Assembly: GCA_963556495.2 (NCBI GenBank)
Contig: OY747702.1
Span: 38,540,180-38,604,179 of the forward strand
Direction: 5' to 3'
Source: Valencia hispanica
Taxonomy: Eukaryota > Chordata > Actinopteri > Cyprinodontiformes > Valenciidae
DNA length: 64,000 nucleotides
Each line of letters begins with the position of its first letter. Position 1 is the stretch's first letter. The position numbers and the translations under genes were made by a program. Shown piece after piece: positions 23,851 to 34,939 of this stretch. Under the pieces are notes generated by a model that was not told where the DNA came from, did no database searches, and saw only the letters and a program-made list of their open reading frames with translations.

Positions 23851-23897
<47 letters not shown>
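23836..23897. repeat. poly(A) and (TA)n tract
   Basis: A roughly 28-base A run with one G, then about 16 AT units and a short CA run, directly abutting the Tc1 terminus at 23908. Confidence 0.97.
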
Positions 23898-23903
<6 letters not shown>

Positions 23904-23907
23904 CACA

Positions 23908-24355
23908 CAGTGGGCCAGAAAAGTATTTGGCAGCCACCGATATTGTAAGTTGTCCCACTTAAAAAGATGAGAGAGGTCTGTAATTTTCATCATAAGTACA
24001 CTTCAACTGTGAGAGACAAAATGTAAAAGAAAGATCCAGAAAATCACATTGTATGATTTAAAAAAAAAATATTTATCTGTATAATGGGGCACAACATAAG
24101 TATTTAGCACCTACAAGAAAGCAATAATTCTGCCCCTCACAGACCTGTTACTACTTATTTCTCTTGAAGATAGCTGGAGCTATATATAGCTTCTATCCTC
24201 CACTAATGACCTGTAATAATGGCACCTGTTTAAACTCGTTATCTATATAAAAGACACCTGTCCACACCTTTAAGCAGTAAGACTCTATGACCTAAAGAGA
24301 GCTGGGGCCACAGTAACAAAGGTTACTTTTAGTAACACACAGCCTAGTTCATACT
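23908..24355 (+). mobile_element. Tc1 transposon end with internal deletion
   Basis: It starts CAGTGGGCCAGAAAAGTATT and runs through the family's 5' leader (CCACTTAAAAAGATGAGAG, CACTTCAACTGTGAGAGAC, TATATAAAAGACACCTGTCC). At about 24290 it jumps to GAGCTGGGGCCACAGTAAC and ACAAAGGTTACTTTTAG, sequence that lies well inside the transposase coding region of complete copies. The start codon and DNA-binding domain are missing, and the element stops at about 24355 with no opposite end. Confidence 0.75.
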
Positions 24356-25690
24356 TCTCCGTCTGCAGCGGTGCGAAGACACACAGCGCCATTATCCGTC
24401 AACACAAGGGCTGTCCGTCACTCACACAAAGACGCACTAAGTAGAGCCCAATTTTTTAACTATCCATCGAATGTATGGGTTGTATCAAAAGCTGAAATAG
24501 TTCTTTTTATTTCAAATATACCCTTCTGATTTGACAATGTTTAAATGAGTATTAATGCATTTCTGCAATCAGAGAAACTTTACCCTTCTACTATGTTTAT
24601 ATTATATTTTATAATATAATATATATAATATATTATGTTTATATATTATATAAATATATAAATATATTTATATTATATATTATATAAATTATATTTTTAG
24701 AGCAAGTTTTAGACTGCAAACAGATCTCCAGTTTTTTTAGGATTACCTGGGCTTAGCCCAGACAAGATGTGATATTTTTGTAAACAAAAAAGAAAAGTGT
24801 TACGATAGATTATAGACTATAGCATAGTCACCACAGTAAGGTGCTAAATTATAATTTATTTTCAATGCATGCATGTCCAAACAGTTTGTGTCATCTAATA
24901 TACAATGGCTTATAATTGTGTACCTAATTAATTTAATGTTCAGTGTTTTCTGTTTTGGAAAATTACATCTGAAAACAACAAAACCAAACAATAATTTAGT
25001 TTGATCAATCTTTCTTCATTTGCTTCTGTTGGTCTCCCTTTTTCTTCTTTACTTGAATGTCCCTTTTTTCCCATTTGTCTTTGAGCTTTCCATCTCTCTC
25101 CTTCCACCAGTGAACTGCCCCAAAATATCATTTTATTTAGAATTAGATTGCTCACAAACACAGTGCACATACTATCATTCATACACGATTCACCTATTGC
25201 CGTCTCTCTCTGTCTTTATCTCTAGCTGTTGTCTCTCCTGTTCTCCCTCTCATCTCTTGGTCTTCTCTCATCATTGGTTCTGTCTTGGATAGTCGGTTTG
25301 GCTCTGTCAATAATGCCGAAATGGTAAATGAGCAAATAAGGTAAGGCAAAGCTTTCCATATTTCATTTATTATGTCTTCAATAGTGCACTGTTAATGACC
25401 AGTTTTGAATTTGCTTTTATCTATATTTTAATAGCTATTATGATAGTTAGAATTAAAATACATTTTCTTATTATTATCTATAACACAATGTTAGAATATT
25501 TAATTGTTACCAGTTCACATGCCTAATGATGATGCTGGTGCATCTCTCCTATCCTCTACAAAATCATGACATCATAATTAGGTGTGCAAAGTAAGATTAT
25601 TGTAAACTAATAATAAGAAACACGAACTAAATATACTTATGCAAACAACTGGGCTACATCAAGTCATGATGCATCAACAGTGTTACAAAA
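24356..25690. other. no gene; possible MITE piece at 24355-24460 and AT-rich tract 24590-24700
   Basis: Right after the Tc1 fragment, 24355-24460 (TTCATACTTCTCCGTCTGC, AGCGGTGCGAAGACACAC) looks like one end of a hAT-style MITE, unpaired. At 24590-24700 sequence is almost pure A/T with imperfect ATATATTATA repeats. The remainder is unassigned. Confidence 0.35.
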
Positions 25691-25699
25691 GTCTTCACT

Positions 25700-25842
25700 T
25701 GGTTAGCAATCTCCATCCCAAAAAAAATCCACTGAAATAACTGTAACCAATTTCCGGCAAAAAGTTGCCGGAGTCAAATTCCTTGTATGTGTCATACTTG
25801 GCCATTAAAGCTGATTCTGATTCTGATTCTGATTTTCCGCAG
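25700..25842 (+). mobile_element. non-LTR retrotransposon 3' tail with (TGATTC)n
   Basis: AAATTCCTTGTATGTGTCAT, CATTAAAGCTGATTCTG and at least four TGATTC units match the common fish LINE/SINE 3' end that terminates in a hexamer microsatellite. Just upstream, CCGGCAAAAAGTTGCCGG is a perfect 18-base hairpin. The family is uncertain (RTE- or Rex-type). Confidence 0.65.
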
Positions 25843-25895
25843 TTCTCAAATAGGGAATACTGTGTGCAGAAGGAATTTGAGTTTAAAAAATGATC

Positions 25896-25944
25896 AGAGG
25901 TACATATATATATAAAAATATACATATATATACATATATATATA
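25896..25944. repeat. (TA)n tract, imperfect
   Basis: ATATATATA units broken by AAAA and CA steps, immediately left of the TA-flanked repeat. Confidence 0.95.
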
Positions 25945-26070
25945 TCCATCCATCCATTTTCTATACCCATCCATCCTATGCAGGGTTGCGGGGGGGCTGG
26001 TGCCTATCTCCAGCGGTCAAGGGGCGAGAGGCAGGGTACACCCTGGACAGGTCGCCAGTCCTTCGCAGGG
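25945..26070 (+). repeat. dispersed CCATCCATCC...GTCGCCAGTC repeat, copy 1
   Basis: CCATCCATCCATTTTCTATA leads into GCAGGGTTGCGGGGGGGCTG, GGTGCCTATCTCCAGC and ACACCCTGGACAGGTCGCC. This is a very common fish repeat tail seen at many loci. It is bounded by (TA)n on both sides. A reverse-oriented copy lies at 40901-40988, also between (TA)n tracts. Confidence 0.75.
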
Positions 26071-26147
26071 CTATATATATATATATATCTATATATATAT
26101 AGATATATATATAGATATATATATATATATCTCTATATATATATATA
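26071..26147. repeat. (TA)n tract, imperfect
   Basis: TATATATA with occasional TC/GA steps (TATATCTATATATATATAG), right flank of the repeat. Confidence 0.97.
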
Positions 26148-27348
26148 ATCAATAAATAATAATTTACATTTTACAAAGATAAATTCTTACCCTTGCCCTC
26201 TCTCTAGAAACAGCTAAGGAGTTGCAACCGTTCTTTTTCCTTTTTTTTTTTTTATCCATTGATTTCTGTTGCAAATCGTAATATATCTTCTGGTTTGGCC
26301 CTATGCAGTTTTCTGCGCATGCATTTGGACAGAGCGGCCTCGTTAGCAGAGGGGAGGGGCCGTGTGCCCACGGTAGTGACATACTGAGTATGGCAAGCCA
26401 TAGTATGGAAAGGCCTCAACATACGCCTTGGACGTTAATACCTTAAAAAGGTGTTTATACTCACCTTATTTTTAAAACTGATGGCTTGCCATTACTGACT
26501 GTAACCTGACACTGAGTCAAGTTAGCGGCACAGAAACTTGGACCAGAACTTGATGTCCAATCTTCAGGTTTTCCTAGGAGACATAGAGCTACAAACCCTC
26601 ATGAATTAACAACTTTGAGAGTCAAGGCAAGTGTTTCTCGGATTTAAGAAAAGGTCCAAGTTGAGAGCGTCCATCTCTCACCTAAAAAAACTGAAAAAGT
26701 GTCAGAGATGATCCCGACCCAGTGACAGATTTCCAAGGGTTCTTGGTGATGTGCTGCTTCAGCTTCTTCTTCTCCAGCTAGTTATTATTCACCTCTGACA
26801 GAAATGCGGAGACCCACACTTATCTGTCTGGTGCTTAAAGAAGGTCACTGCATGTCAAATATTTTGCTGACAACAACATAAAAAAGTTAAGTGAAGGAAA
26901 TCACTCTTTGTCTATCCAGACTTTCCCTACAGTTATAGAAGGGAAATTCAGGCCTGCAGGTCTGATCAAATGATGCAGGACTGCTCACCTGAATTTTTCT
27001 TTTACCAGAAAGTGCAATAAGAGACCCACCATTTTTTTCCTAATCTTCAGTGTATTGGTTTTATTCCAGTATGGCAAGCTATTCAGTAAAAACTCCATAT
27101 CCTTGATGTTGTGCCAACTAGTATGTAACTACACGGAACTAGTTTTCCCCTACTAGTTTGAACTTTTGCCAAAATAGTTCAGGAATACTCTTACCATTAA
27201 CTAATTTTTGCCTAGTTACACATTTGGCACAGTAGTACAACTTAGGGCACCAGCCCTTGAATATAAACAAATTTGTTTTTGAAGGGTCTTTAGGATGTTT
27301 TATTATATATTGTGAATTGGCAAAATGTAAATGAATTGAATTGAAACT
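26148..27348. other. no gene; palindromic ATGGCAAGCCAT motifs at 26385-26497
   Basis: Unassigned sequence. Two opposed copies of a GGCAAGCCAT motif (26392-26401 and 26481-26490) bracket about 80 bases and may be the ends of a tiny MITE. Relatives occur near 27072 and 51104. Confidence 0.35.
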
Positions 27349-27350
27349 TA

Positions 27351-28514
27351 CAGTTGTGGCCAAAAGTTTTGAGAATGACACAAATATTAGTTTTCACAAA
27401 GTTTGCTGCAAAACTACTTTTAGATCTTTGTTTCAGTTGTTTCTGTGATGTACTGAAATATAATTACAATCACTTTATATGTTTCAAAGGCTTTTATTGA
27501 CAATTACATGACATTTATGCAAAGAGTCAGTATTTGCAGTGTTGGCCCTTCTTTTTCAGGACCTCTGCAATTCGACTGGACATGCTCTCAATCAACTTCT
27601 GGTCCAAATCCTGACTGATATCCACCCATTCTTTCATAATCACTTCTTGGAGTTTGTCAGAATTGGTGGGTTATTGTTTGTCCACCTGCCTCTTGAGGAC
27701 TAACCAAAAGTTCTCAATGGGATTAAGATCTGGGGAGTTTCCAGGCCATGGACCCAAAATTTCAACGTTTTGGTCCCCAAGCCACTTAGTTATCACTTTT
27801 GCTGAAAAATGTTTTGTTCTTCACCAAACTGTTGTTGGATTGTTGGAAGAAGTTGCTGTTGGAGGGTGTTTTGGTCCCATTCTTTATTTATGGCTGTGTT
27901 TTTGGGCAAAATTGTAAGTGAGCCCACTCCCTTGGATGAGAAGCAACCCCACACATGAATGGTCTCAGGATGCTTTACTGTTGGCGTGACACAGGACTGA
28001 TGGTAGCGCTCACTTTCTTGGATGCGCTGAAGCCTTCTTAACAAGAATTGAACCTCTTTCCTTGAAGTTCTTGATAATCCTATAAATTGTTGATTTAGGT
28101 GCAATTTTAGTAGCTACAATATCCTTGCCTGTGAAGCCATTTTTATGCAACGCAATGATGCAGGTCACCATGGTTGACAATGGAAGAACAATGATTTCAA
28201 GCATCGCCCTCCTTTTAACATGTTAAGTCTGCCATTCTAACCCAATTAGCCTGACATAATGATCTCCAGCCTTGTGCTCGTCAACATTTTCACCTGAGTT
28301 AACAAGACGATTACTGAAATAATCCATGAAATAAACATTTAATGACAGCAATGAAATGCAGTGGAATTTTCATGGCAAAGAAGGACTATGCAATTCATCT
28401 GATCACTGTTCATAACATTCTGGAGTATATGCAAATTGCTATTATAAAAACTTAAGCAGCAACTTTTCCAATTTCCAATATTTATGTAATTCTCAAAACT
28501 TTTGGCCACGACTG
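27351..28514 (-). mobile_element. internally deleted Tc1 transposon with both ends
   Basis: The ends are CAGTTGTGGCCAAAAGTTTT and, in reverse, CAGTCGTGGCCAAAAGTTTT; similarity continues for about 40 bases. TA lies outside both ends (27349-27350, 28515-28516). Minus-strand frames keep the helix-turn-helix part (28204-28010, KNGFTGKDIVATKIAPKSTI) and the middle (PETIHVWGCFSSKGVGSL, then FGEEQNIFQQ). Sequence between them is missing and the second catalytic Asp is gone. At 1,164 bp it is shorter than the usual 1.5-1.6 kb, so it is non-autonomous. Confidence 0.88.
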
Positions 28515-28516
28515 TA

Positions 28517-29149
28517 TTCTTCTTTTCATTTCTGTTCCCTGAATCTGTAGCAACATGATCGGCATGAGTTTATCCCCTATAGTGTAAGATCCAAGTGTGC
28601 TTTGACCGGAAGAACTTGCAGCCTTAAGGTAGCTGTGACTTGATAAAAATATACCTGTTAAGTTTTTTTTCTTTAATGATGATTAGAAGTTTGGCCTGTC
28701 ATGAATTTCCTTGGTTTTATTCTTTTACTCTGACAAACTGGAAGTTTGTAATTGCTAAAATGTTCAATAAAACCTTAATTTTAAGAAAGGTTGCTTTGTA
28801 CAAGATCCATGTGAGGTTTAAACTGGATACCATTCAGCTTTGAGTAGGCCAATCAACCAATGTAAATGTGAATTTTACCGTTGGTAAATAATTTTTTATT
28901 ATATAAATACACAATTTTAGCATGCATTTAGTCTCCCTGATTCTATTTATTTTATTTATTTATTTTTTTTTTTTTTACGTGTCCTGTTTGGCAGTGTGGA
29001 GCTCAGAATTGGTGTCTGAGTACCAAGTAGAAGCCCAACAGATTTACTTTCACAAGCGGAGCAGTACAGCTTTTGCTATAGTCCTCCACTTGATATATGT
29101 GTGAAAAATCTTTATTATGAATTGTTGGGGTTTTTATTTCCTGATGTTA
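28517..29149. other. AT-rich unassigned stretch
   Basis: No gene or repeat recognised; a T-rich run at 28940-28978. Confidence 0.4.
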
Positions 29150-31640
29150 TGAACACAGAGACGGAAAATTAAGGAGAAGAAAGAAGGAAGATGAAGAAGA
29201 GAGGTAGGAAACAAAAAGTCAAGAGAGAGGGTGAGTTGAAAATACAAGAGAGGAAGGGGAACAAAGAAAACACAGGAAGACATTGAAGTCTGCCTCCATA
29301 CCCACAGGACTGCAGAGAGAGGGGGAAAAACAAAACAAAACACGAAAAAGGAACATCGACAAAACAAACCAAACATTGTGAACTAAGAATTACACAACCA
29401 CATCACACAAAAATAGATATAAAAATACAACAACAATGTCACAGAAGAACTCATGGTACCGATTAATCAAGCTCTAGTAATGATAACCTCAGTCCAAGAA
29501 TATATCCTTAAACACCAGAGACCCCACATCTATGTGTGTGTGTTAGCATGCTGGTGCATATAAGGTTTCTCCATAACAGTGTTCGATAGTTGGTCTGAGC
29601 AGACATCAATCCGTCTCCCAGGAATCGTTGCAGACATGAAGGAGATCGGAGCAAAGATGTCCAAATGACCGCCAGAGCCCCAGGCGGACCCGGGCGGGGC
29701 CGACCGCGTCCCCCAAGAGAGGAGCAAAGGAGAACCCCAGGGGAACATCCAGCGGCCACTATGCAGGGGCCCGGGGGGCAGCAGTGATGAGCCCACGGGC
29801 TCCGCCGGCAACCGGCCGCGCCGGGGCGGGCCAGTCAGCGGACCGGGAGAACCAGGGCCCAGGGGCACCCCACCCCCACAGCAGACCCGACGAGGGGCCC
29901 CCGGCACTGCAGGGGCCGCGGCCGGCCGCCGGCCGCCGGCCGCCACGCAATCCCCAGGCCGGGCTCAGCCAGCATCTGGACGCCAAGTTGTACCAGCTCC
30001 CGGGTCCCGATCCCGCGCAACGCAGGGCGCCAAGACCAGGCATCCAACGAGGGCCAGGGCCGGTCCAACCTGCCAATGAACCGGCCACACACGGTGCGCA
30101 CAGAACAGGTGATCAAACGAGCAGAGACGCCGGATCCGCATCCCGCCGAGCCACCGAGCAGGCACCACCCAACAATCCCAAACCTGGCACCTCTAAAAGA
30201 GGTGCCCCAACCAACCAAAGGAAGATATCGGCCCAGCGCATCGGCCGACCGACACACCGGCCCCCCAGGCCCGGCCAGGCACGCACCAGGTCTGAACCGG
30301 ATTGACCACCAGCGCACCAGCAGGAAGGGGCCCCCGTCACCGGCGGGGAGTGACGGAGGGGAAATAGGCCCCCCATTAAGTGTAAGGCCTGAGGTGCGCC
30401 AGGCGAGGGGGCAGACCAAGATCCAACCTGACAGGTAGACAAAGACATACAGACACAGTCATACGGGACCCAGGACACCACGGGACAGCGAGGAGGGAAG
30501 CCCCTCCTCGCACCCCAGTGATGTGCCCATGCCCCAAGACCCCATATGAGTGGTAAAGTGATGGAGCGGGTGGACAGAGGTGTCCAGGGATGGGGAGGGA
30601 AGGACAGGGAGACAAAATGTCTTCCCAGGGAGCCAGCTCCCCCACTGACCCCGATAGGCACCGCTGTTCACCGGGATCCACCAGGGGAGGAAGGCCATGG
30701 CACGTTCAACCCGGGGCCCACGGCCACAGCACCACAAAGCCCCACGGACCCCAAGGCAGTCCCCCCAGCCCCATCCCAGAAGGGGAACTAAACCCACCCT
30801 GATATTCGCTCTACTCTCAAAACACAAAAGACACTAGACACCCAGGTTGAGGTCGCCCCCCCTCCCGCACACCCCTCCCCCCCGACCAAGTGCCCTCGTA
30901 GGGGGAGAGCACCTGTTGCTACACAGCAGCAGCCTCCCCGCCAGCAAAGGAGGCCCCCAGCGCCACCCGCACACCGGAGGCCCCCGTAGCCCGAACCACG
31001 TCGACGTACCTGCCCAGACCAGGAGCAAACCGATGAGCCGGGCGGCCGACCCACCAGGCCGACATCCACCAGCCTCATTCTTTGTGGAGCGACCACTGTT
31101 GCTCAACGGCCCGGCAGGAGACCAAACCCAGCGCCCCACCCACCTGCCCTGCACGCCCACCACCCGGCCAGTCCACCCGCAAGTCCAACCGATCCCGGCC
31201 AAATGCCCAACCCCAGCGCCCCACACAAAGACCAAGACCCAGGAGCCAAGTCCAGTGCAAAAAAGGACTGATCCGGCCCAAAAACGCCACCCAGCCACCG
31301 CGACCAGCAGCCAGGCACCCCAACCAGCAAACAAGGCGAGACGCCAGACAGGGACTGGCGATGACAATCGGCCCAGAGAAAAAGAGAGAGGCGGCTGCAC
31401 ATGTCGGCCGCCGGCCAGCCACGACCCCCACAGCCAACAGAGACCCCACGCCGGCCGACCCCCAGCCAGGACCCCAGCTAGGAGGCGCGGCGCCCCCGAG
31501 CCCCGAATCCCCAGGCCCACCCCAGACCCTACCCAGGCGCAGCACGGCCACCAGGCCAGTAACCCATGTCCGCCAGTGCAACCCCCCCAAGGCACCGCAT
31601 GCAGCCATCCGGAGTCACCACCCAAAGCCCAACCCCAGGC
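29150..31640. mobile_element. GC-rich, strand-asymmetric dispersed element of unknown class
   Basis: A purine-rich leader (29155-29380; runs such as GGAGAAGAAAGAAGGAAG) passes into a transition zone and then, from about 29690 to 31640, into very GC-rich sequence wholly unlike the AT-rich surroundings. The first part is CpG-dense (CCGGCCGCCGGCCGCCGG near 29930). From about 30850 the plus strand is strongly C- and A-rich and poor in T. Long open frames occur on both strands (up to 277 codons plus, 263 minus) because stops are rare in such composition; none resembles a protein family. From memory, parts (ACAGACACAGTCATACGGG, GGGATCCACCAGGGGAGG) recall a fish repeat, so I treat it as a repeat rather than a host CpG island. 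Confidence 0.5.
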
Positions 31641-31985
31641 CCTGATTCTGTTTAAATTTAATTATTTATTTATTTCATAGCTGAATTTTGCTCTTAGCTA
31701 GACAAGCAGAGACTAGTGTTCTTAAGCAGACAAAAAATCTTCCCTACAAAAGGTGCTGAAACACAGTTCTTTTAAATCAGAACTAAAAACGTATCTGTTT
31801 AGAGCTCCCTTTAAGTAATGTTTTAATATATCAAATTTTGTGTATGCTTCTTGCTTTATTGCTGTTTTTACTTTATATGGTTTGTCTGTGTTTTGCTGCA
31901 ATTTTTATTCTACCTCTTAATCATGTAAAGCACCTTGAATTACCTTGTTGTTAAAAGTGTGCTTTACAAATAAAAATTGCCTTGC
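31641..31985 (+). mobile_element. LINE-type 3' end following the GC-rich block
   Basis: The plus strand encodes the last residues of an L2-like reverse transcriptase frame (FKSELKTYLFRAPFK, then stop) near 31768-31815. A T-rich 3' UTR follows, then the LINE tail AATCATGTAAAGCACCTTG and CAAATAAAAATTGCCTTGCC. It begins directly where the GC-rich block ends. The upstream reverse transcriptase is absent, so either a 5'-truncated LINE landed next to the GC-rich block or the two form one composite unit. Confidence 0.65.
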
Positions 31986-33440
31986 CTCCAATAGTCTAGA
32001 AACATGCCTGTCTGTTAAGACTCTACGTAAAAAAAAAAAAAAAAATCATATATAGAAGACACGAACAGCAAATGTCCATATTTTTCAGATCACCTATGAG
32101 AAATGAACCGGAGAAAATTCTGCTTTGAGGCTGGGTACCACACCAGTCTATCTATAAAACTTGCACATTTTATTGCTGTTAAATAAATGTTTATTTTGAT
32201 TTATTACACAATACTTATATGGAATAAATTTCTCTTTATTCTGCTATTTTAAACAATTTGTGTCTTCTGTTTCTGGCTGTTTTCTACCTTCACCAATTGT
32301 AATTTGCTATTAACTAAAACAGTAGAGAAAAAAAAAAACGTGGGCTTGTAAACTGATGAAAAACATTTGGAGTAAGATAAAAATTGAATAGGTTCCCTTT
32401 TATACGAGATGGCAGAAGCGCTGTTACAGCAGCGACGGCTCATAAAAACACATGTCTGCTCCTAGAAACACACTCAGCATCTTCGGATTAAACCGAAGCG
32501 ATTGCAGACCCGCCGAGGTTATTTGAACCTTTATTACTTTTCCCCATGTGAGTCTCTTGTCAGAGCTGGTTAGTTTCCACTCCCACCAACATTTGGAGGA
32601 TTTGAATAATTCATGCCATCTCCGTTATTTATGTATTTGCTTATTTGTGAAGGCGCAAATGTGTATATGTGCTGGTATTGCTGGTTGGGAGGGTAAATGA
32701 AGACATCTGTTGAGTCCAGAGCAGCCGAGGAGAAGCTTTTAAATTCCCTTTTTATTGTAATAGTGTCATGGAATTGGCTTCTGCTCGGGTCGTTATGGAC
32801 CATGTGTGTTGTGCGGCGGCCGAGCGGACAGAGAAAGGCTTGTTCTGTCTTTTGTCTCTTTTCCTGACCGTCTGGATGTCAGCCTCACTTCGTCACTTCA
32901 GCCGAACAACACAAAAAGAGGGCTGGAATACCCTGAGAGCCTCGGGCTTGGGCTTCCCTCAACCACCATCACTAATCTCATTTACTGCCTTGTCCTCTGA
33001 CAGCAGCCGCAAACAGACAGATTAATGTGGAAAATATGAGGGGATGGAAGAGACAGGGACAAGGAGAGTCAGAAGATAAGAGGACAGTTAGAAATCACTG
33101 CCTGATATCAACAGATATAAGCTTTAAAACAGATACTATGATGAGCTGCACTGTTTGCACTGATGTAGAGATAAGGATGTGTTTAAGATTCCCCTCAGAA
33201 AATTCTACTTATGCAATACTCATATAGAAACTGCTTTTGTTTTTGTTTTTAAATTGAATTTAAATATTTTTTATTTATGAAGTTTTAATCAACAATTGGA
33301 TAGGTATTACAACAAATGTAGCACTCATTCCTGTTTTTTAGCTTAAATGCAGTAAGTAAGTGCTTTTGCTAAACATCAGACAATCAGTGGTCTCACCTAA
33401 GTAGAGACATTCTCACATTCTGGTGGATTGTGAGAATATC
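31986..33440. other. no gene; complex patch 32450-32830
   Basis: The segment 32450-32830 is non-repetitive, includes GGATTAAACCGAAGCG, TTTGAATAATTCATGCC and GTTATTTATGTATTTGC, and is a candidate conserved noncoding element. The open frames at 32768-33025 look unlike known proteins. The rest is AT-rich and unassigned. Confidence 0.35.
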
Positions 33441-33710
33441 GCTTGTCCATATTTGCAACAAAGAGTGGGCAAATATAAATAAATCAAGGTGGGGGATTCT
33501 GACAGACTTGTACAACAGAGGAATGAATCCTGAAATGAAAGGTATCTGTGGGACCAGTTTAGGGATGTGTGCACATCTAGTTTTTTCAGCGTTTTCTTCC
33601 CTCTAACATATTTGTTGGTATTTCAGATGAATTGTGAAAGATACATATGTCATTATTAAAAAAAAAAAAGTTACATATTAATGAGGGTGTGTAAACTTTT
33701 GAGAGCCCCT
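33441..33710 (+). mobile_element. Tc1-like terminal relic
   Basis: GTGGGCAAATATAAATAAAT and a terminal GAGGGTGTGTAAACTTTTGA are the style of a Tc1 3' region and inverted end (the GTGTGTAAACT end also occurs at 35745). No transposase frame survives. Confidence 0.45.
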
Positions 33711-34939
33711 CTATTAAAAATGACACCTCTTCCATTGGAGATAAAATATTCCAATTCTCAGTTTGTGGTCTGAAGGTTCAGCAGGCACAGTGGAGCGTCG
33801 GGACTTGTTCCCCTGATGGTGGAATGTGATTCGTTGCTGTTGTAATATTTTTTTGTTTCCTCCAAAGAGGGAAGAGCTGCGGGGAAATCCAACAGTGTGA
33901 CTGATGGAATTAACAACAGGGAATATCTTTGGGAGACATTTGTCTAAATGATATCTTAGTCATCAGTGATAGGACATTTACACCAAGGATGGAAGGGATA
34001 CCCACAGTGAAGACGCTTGGCTGTTCCAGTGGCAGAAACTTTAAAGATGAGAGTCTCCACCTGAAACAAGGGACAGTTGTCAATATTATATCAATATATG
34101 GTTTTACTTTGTTGCACTAAAATGTAATAGATAGTCATGTTTCATCAAACAGCAGAAAAACATGGTTGTTGATTGGATATGGACCCTGAAATGAACCGGT
34201 GATGAGTCTGGATTGCTGTGAAGACATCTCTTGTCCACAGCCCTCTTCGGGTGTTCCTAAATAATTTTCTGGTAGGCTTAGTTCTGAACTCAGCAAGATC
34301 ATTTCAAAACTGTTGCTACACAGTCTTGAAAAGTATTACATTAGCTTTTTTTATCTGTATACATGAACATTAGGTGTGGAAAAAAGTTTTCAAATGTTTC
34401 CAGAATTTTCCTTATTAAAATATCTATTATATATAAAAAATCTGAATTTATATTGATACAATTATATTCCCCTTTTTATTGACACATCGAAACATATTTT
34501 TTGTAGAGCTCATTAATCATGTATTTCTTATTAAACAGATACAAACACTTCCGATGGATTCTTCTCCATCTGTCTTCTAAACCCAAGGTTCTTGAATTGG
34601 GTTTTACTTTAGATCACTAACAAAACATTGATTTTTCTATGTTTTGAAATTTTATGAAATTAAACTATAACTCATCATAAACAAAAGCCCATTCAAGATA
34701 TTCAAAGTATTATTGTTGACGAATCAAAACTAATGCCAAAGATGTCATATTTTTTCCAGATATCAGAAACAGTGAAACAGCCCTTTACCACACACCAGAA
34801 TTGGTGCAAGCCTGTGTGCTTTAACATAGTTTCTTGAAGAAAGCTAAAACAGATAGTAAAAACTCAACCAGATGAATATTTTATCATAAAATATCAATAG
34901 TAAAGAAGATAATAGAATAATCTACATAATTGGGAATGG
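33711..34939. other. AT-rich unassigned stretch
   Basis: No gene or repeat family recognised. Confidence 0.4.

Noticed and set aside
29784..30438. Several 100-190 codon frames on both strands
   Set aside because: Same composition artefact within the GC-rich element; all frames are open at once and none has recognisable motifs.
30847..31680. Long proline-rich open frames (277 codons plus strand, 263 minus strand)
   Set aside because: They overlap on opposite strands, have low-complexity composition dictated by C-rich DNA, and show no domain; open length follows from the lack of T-containing stop codons.
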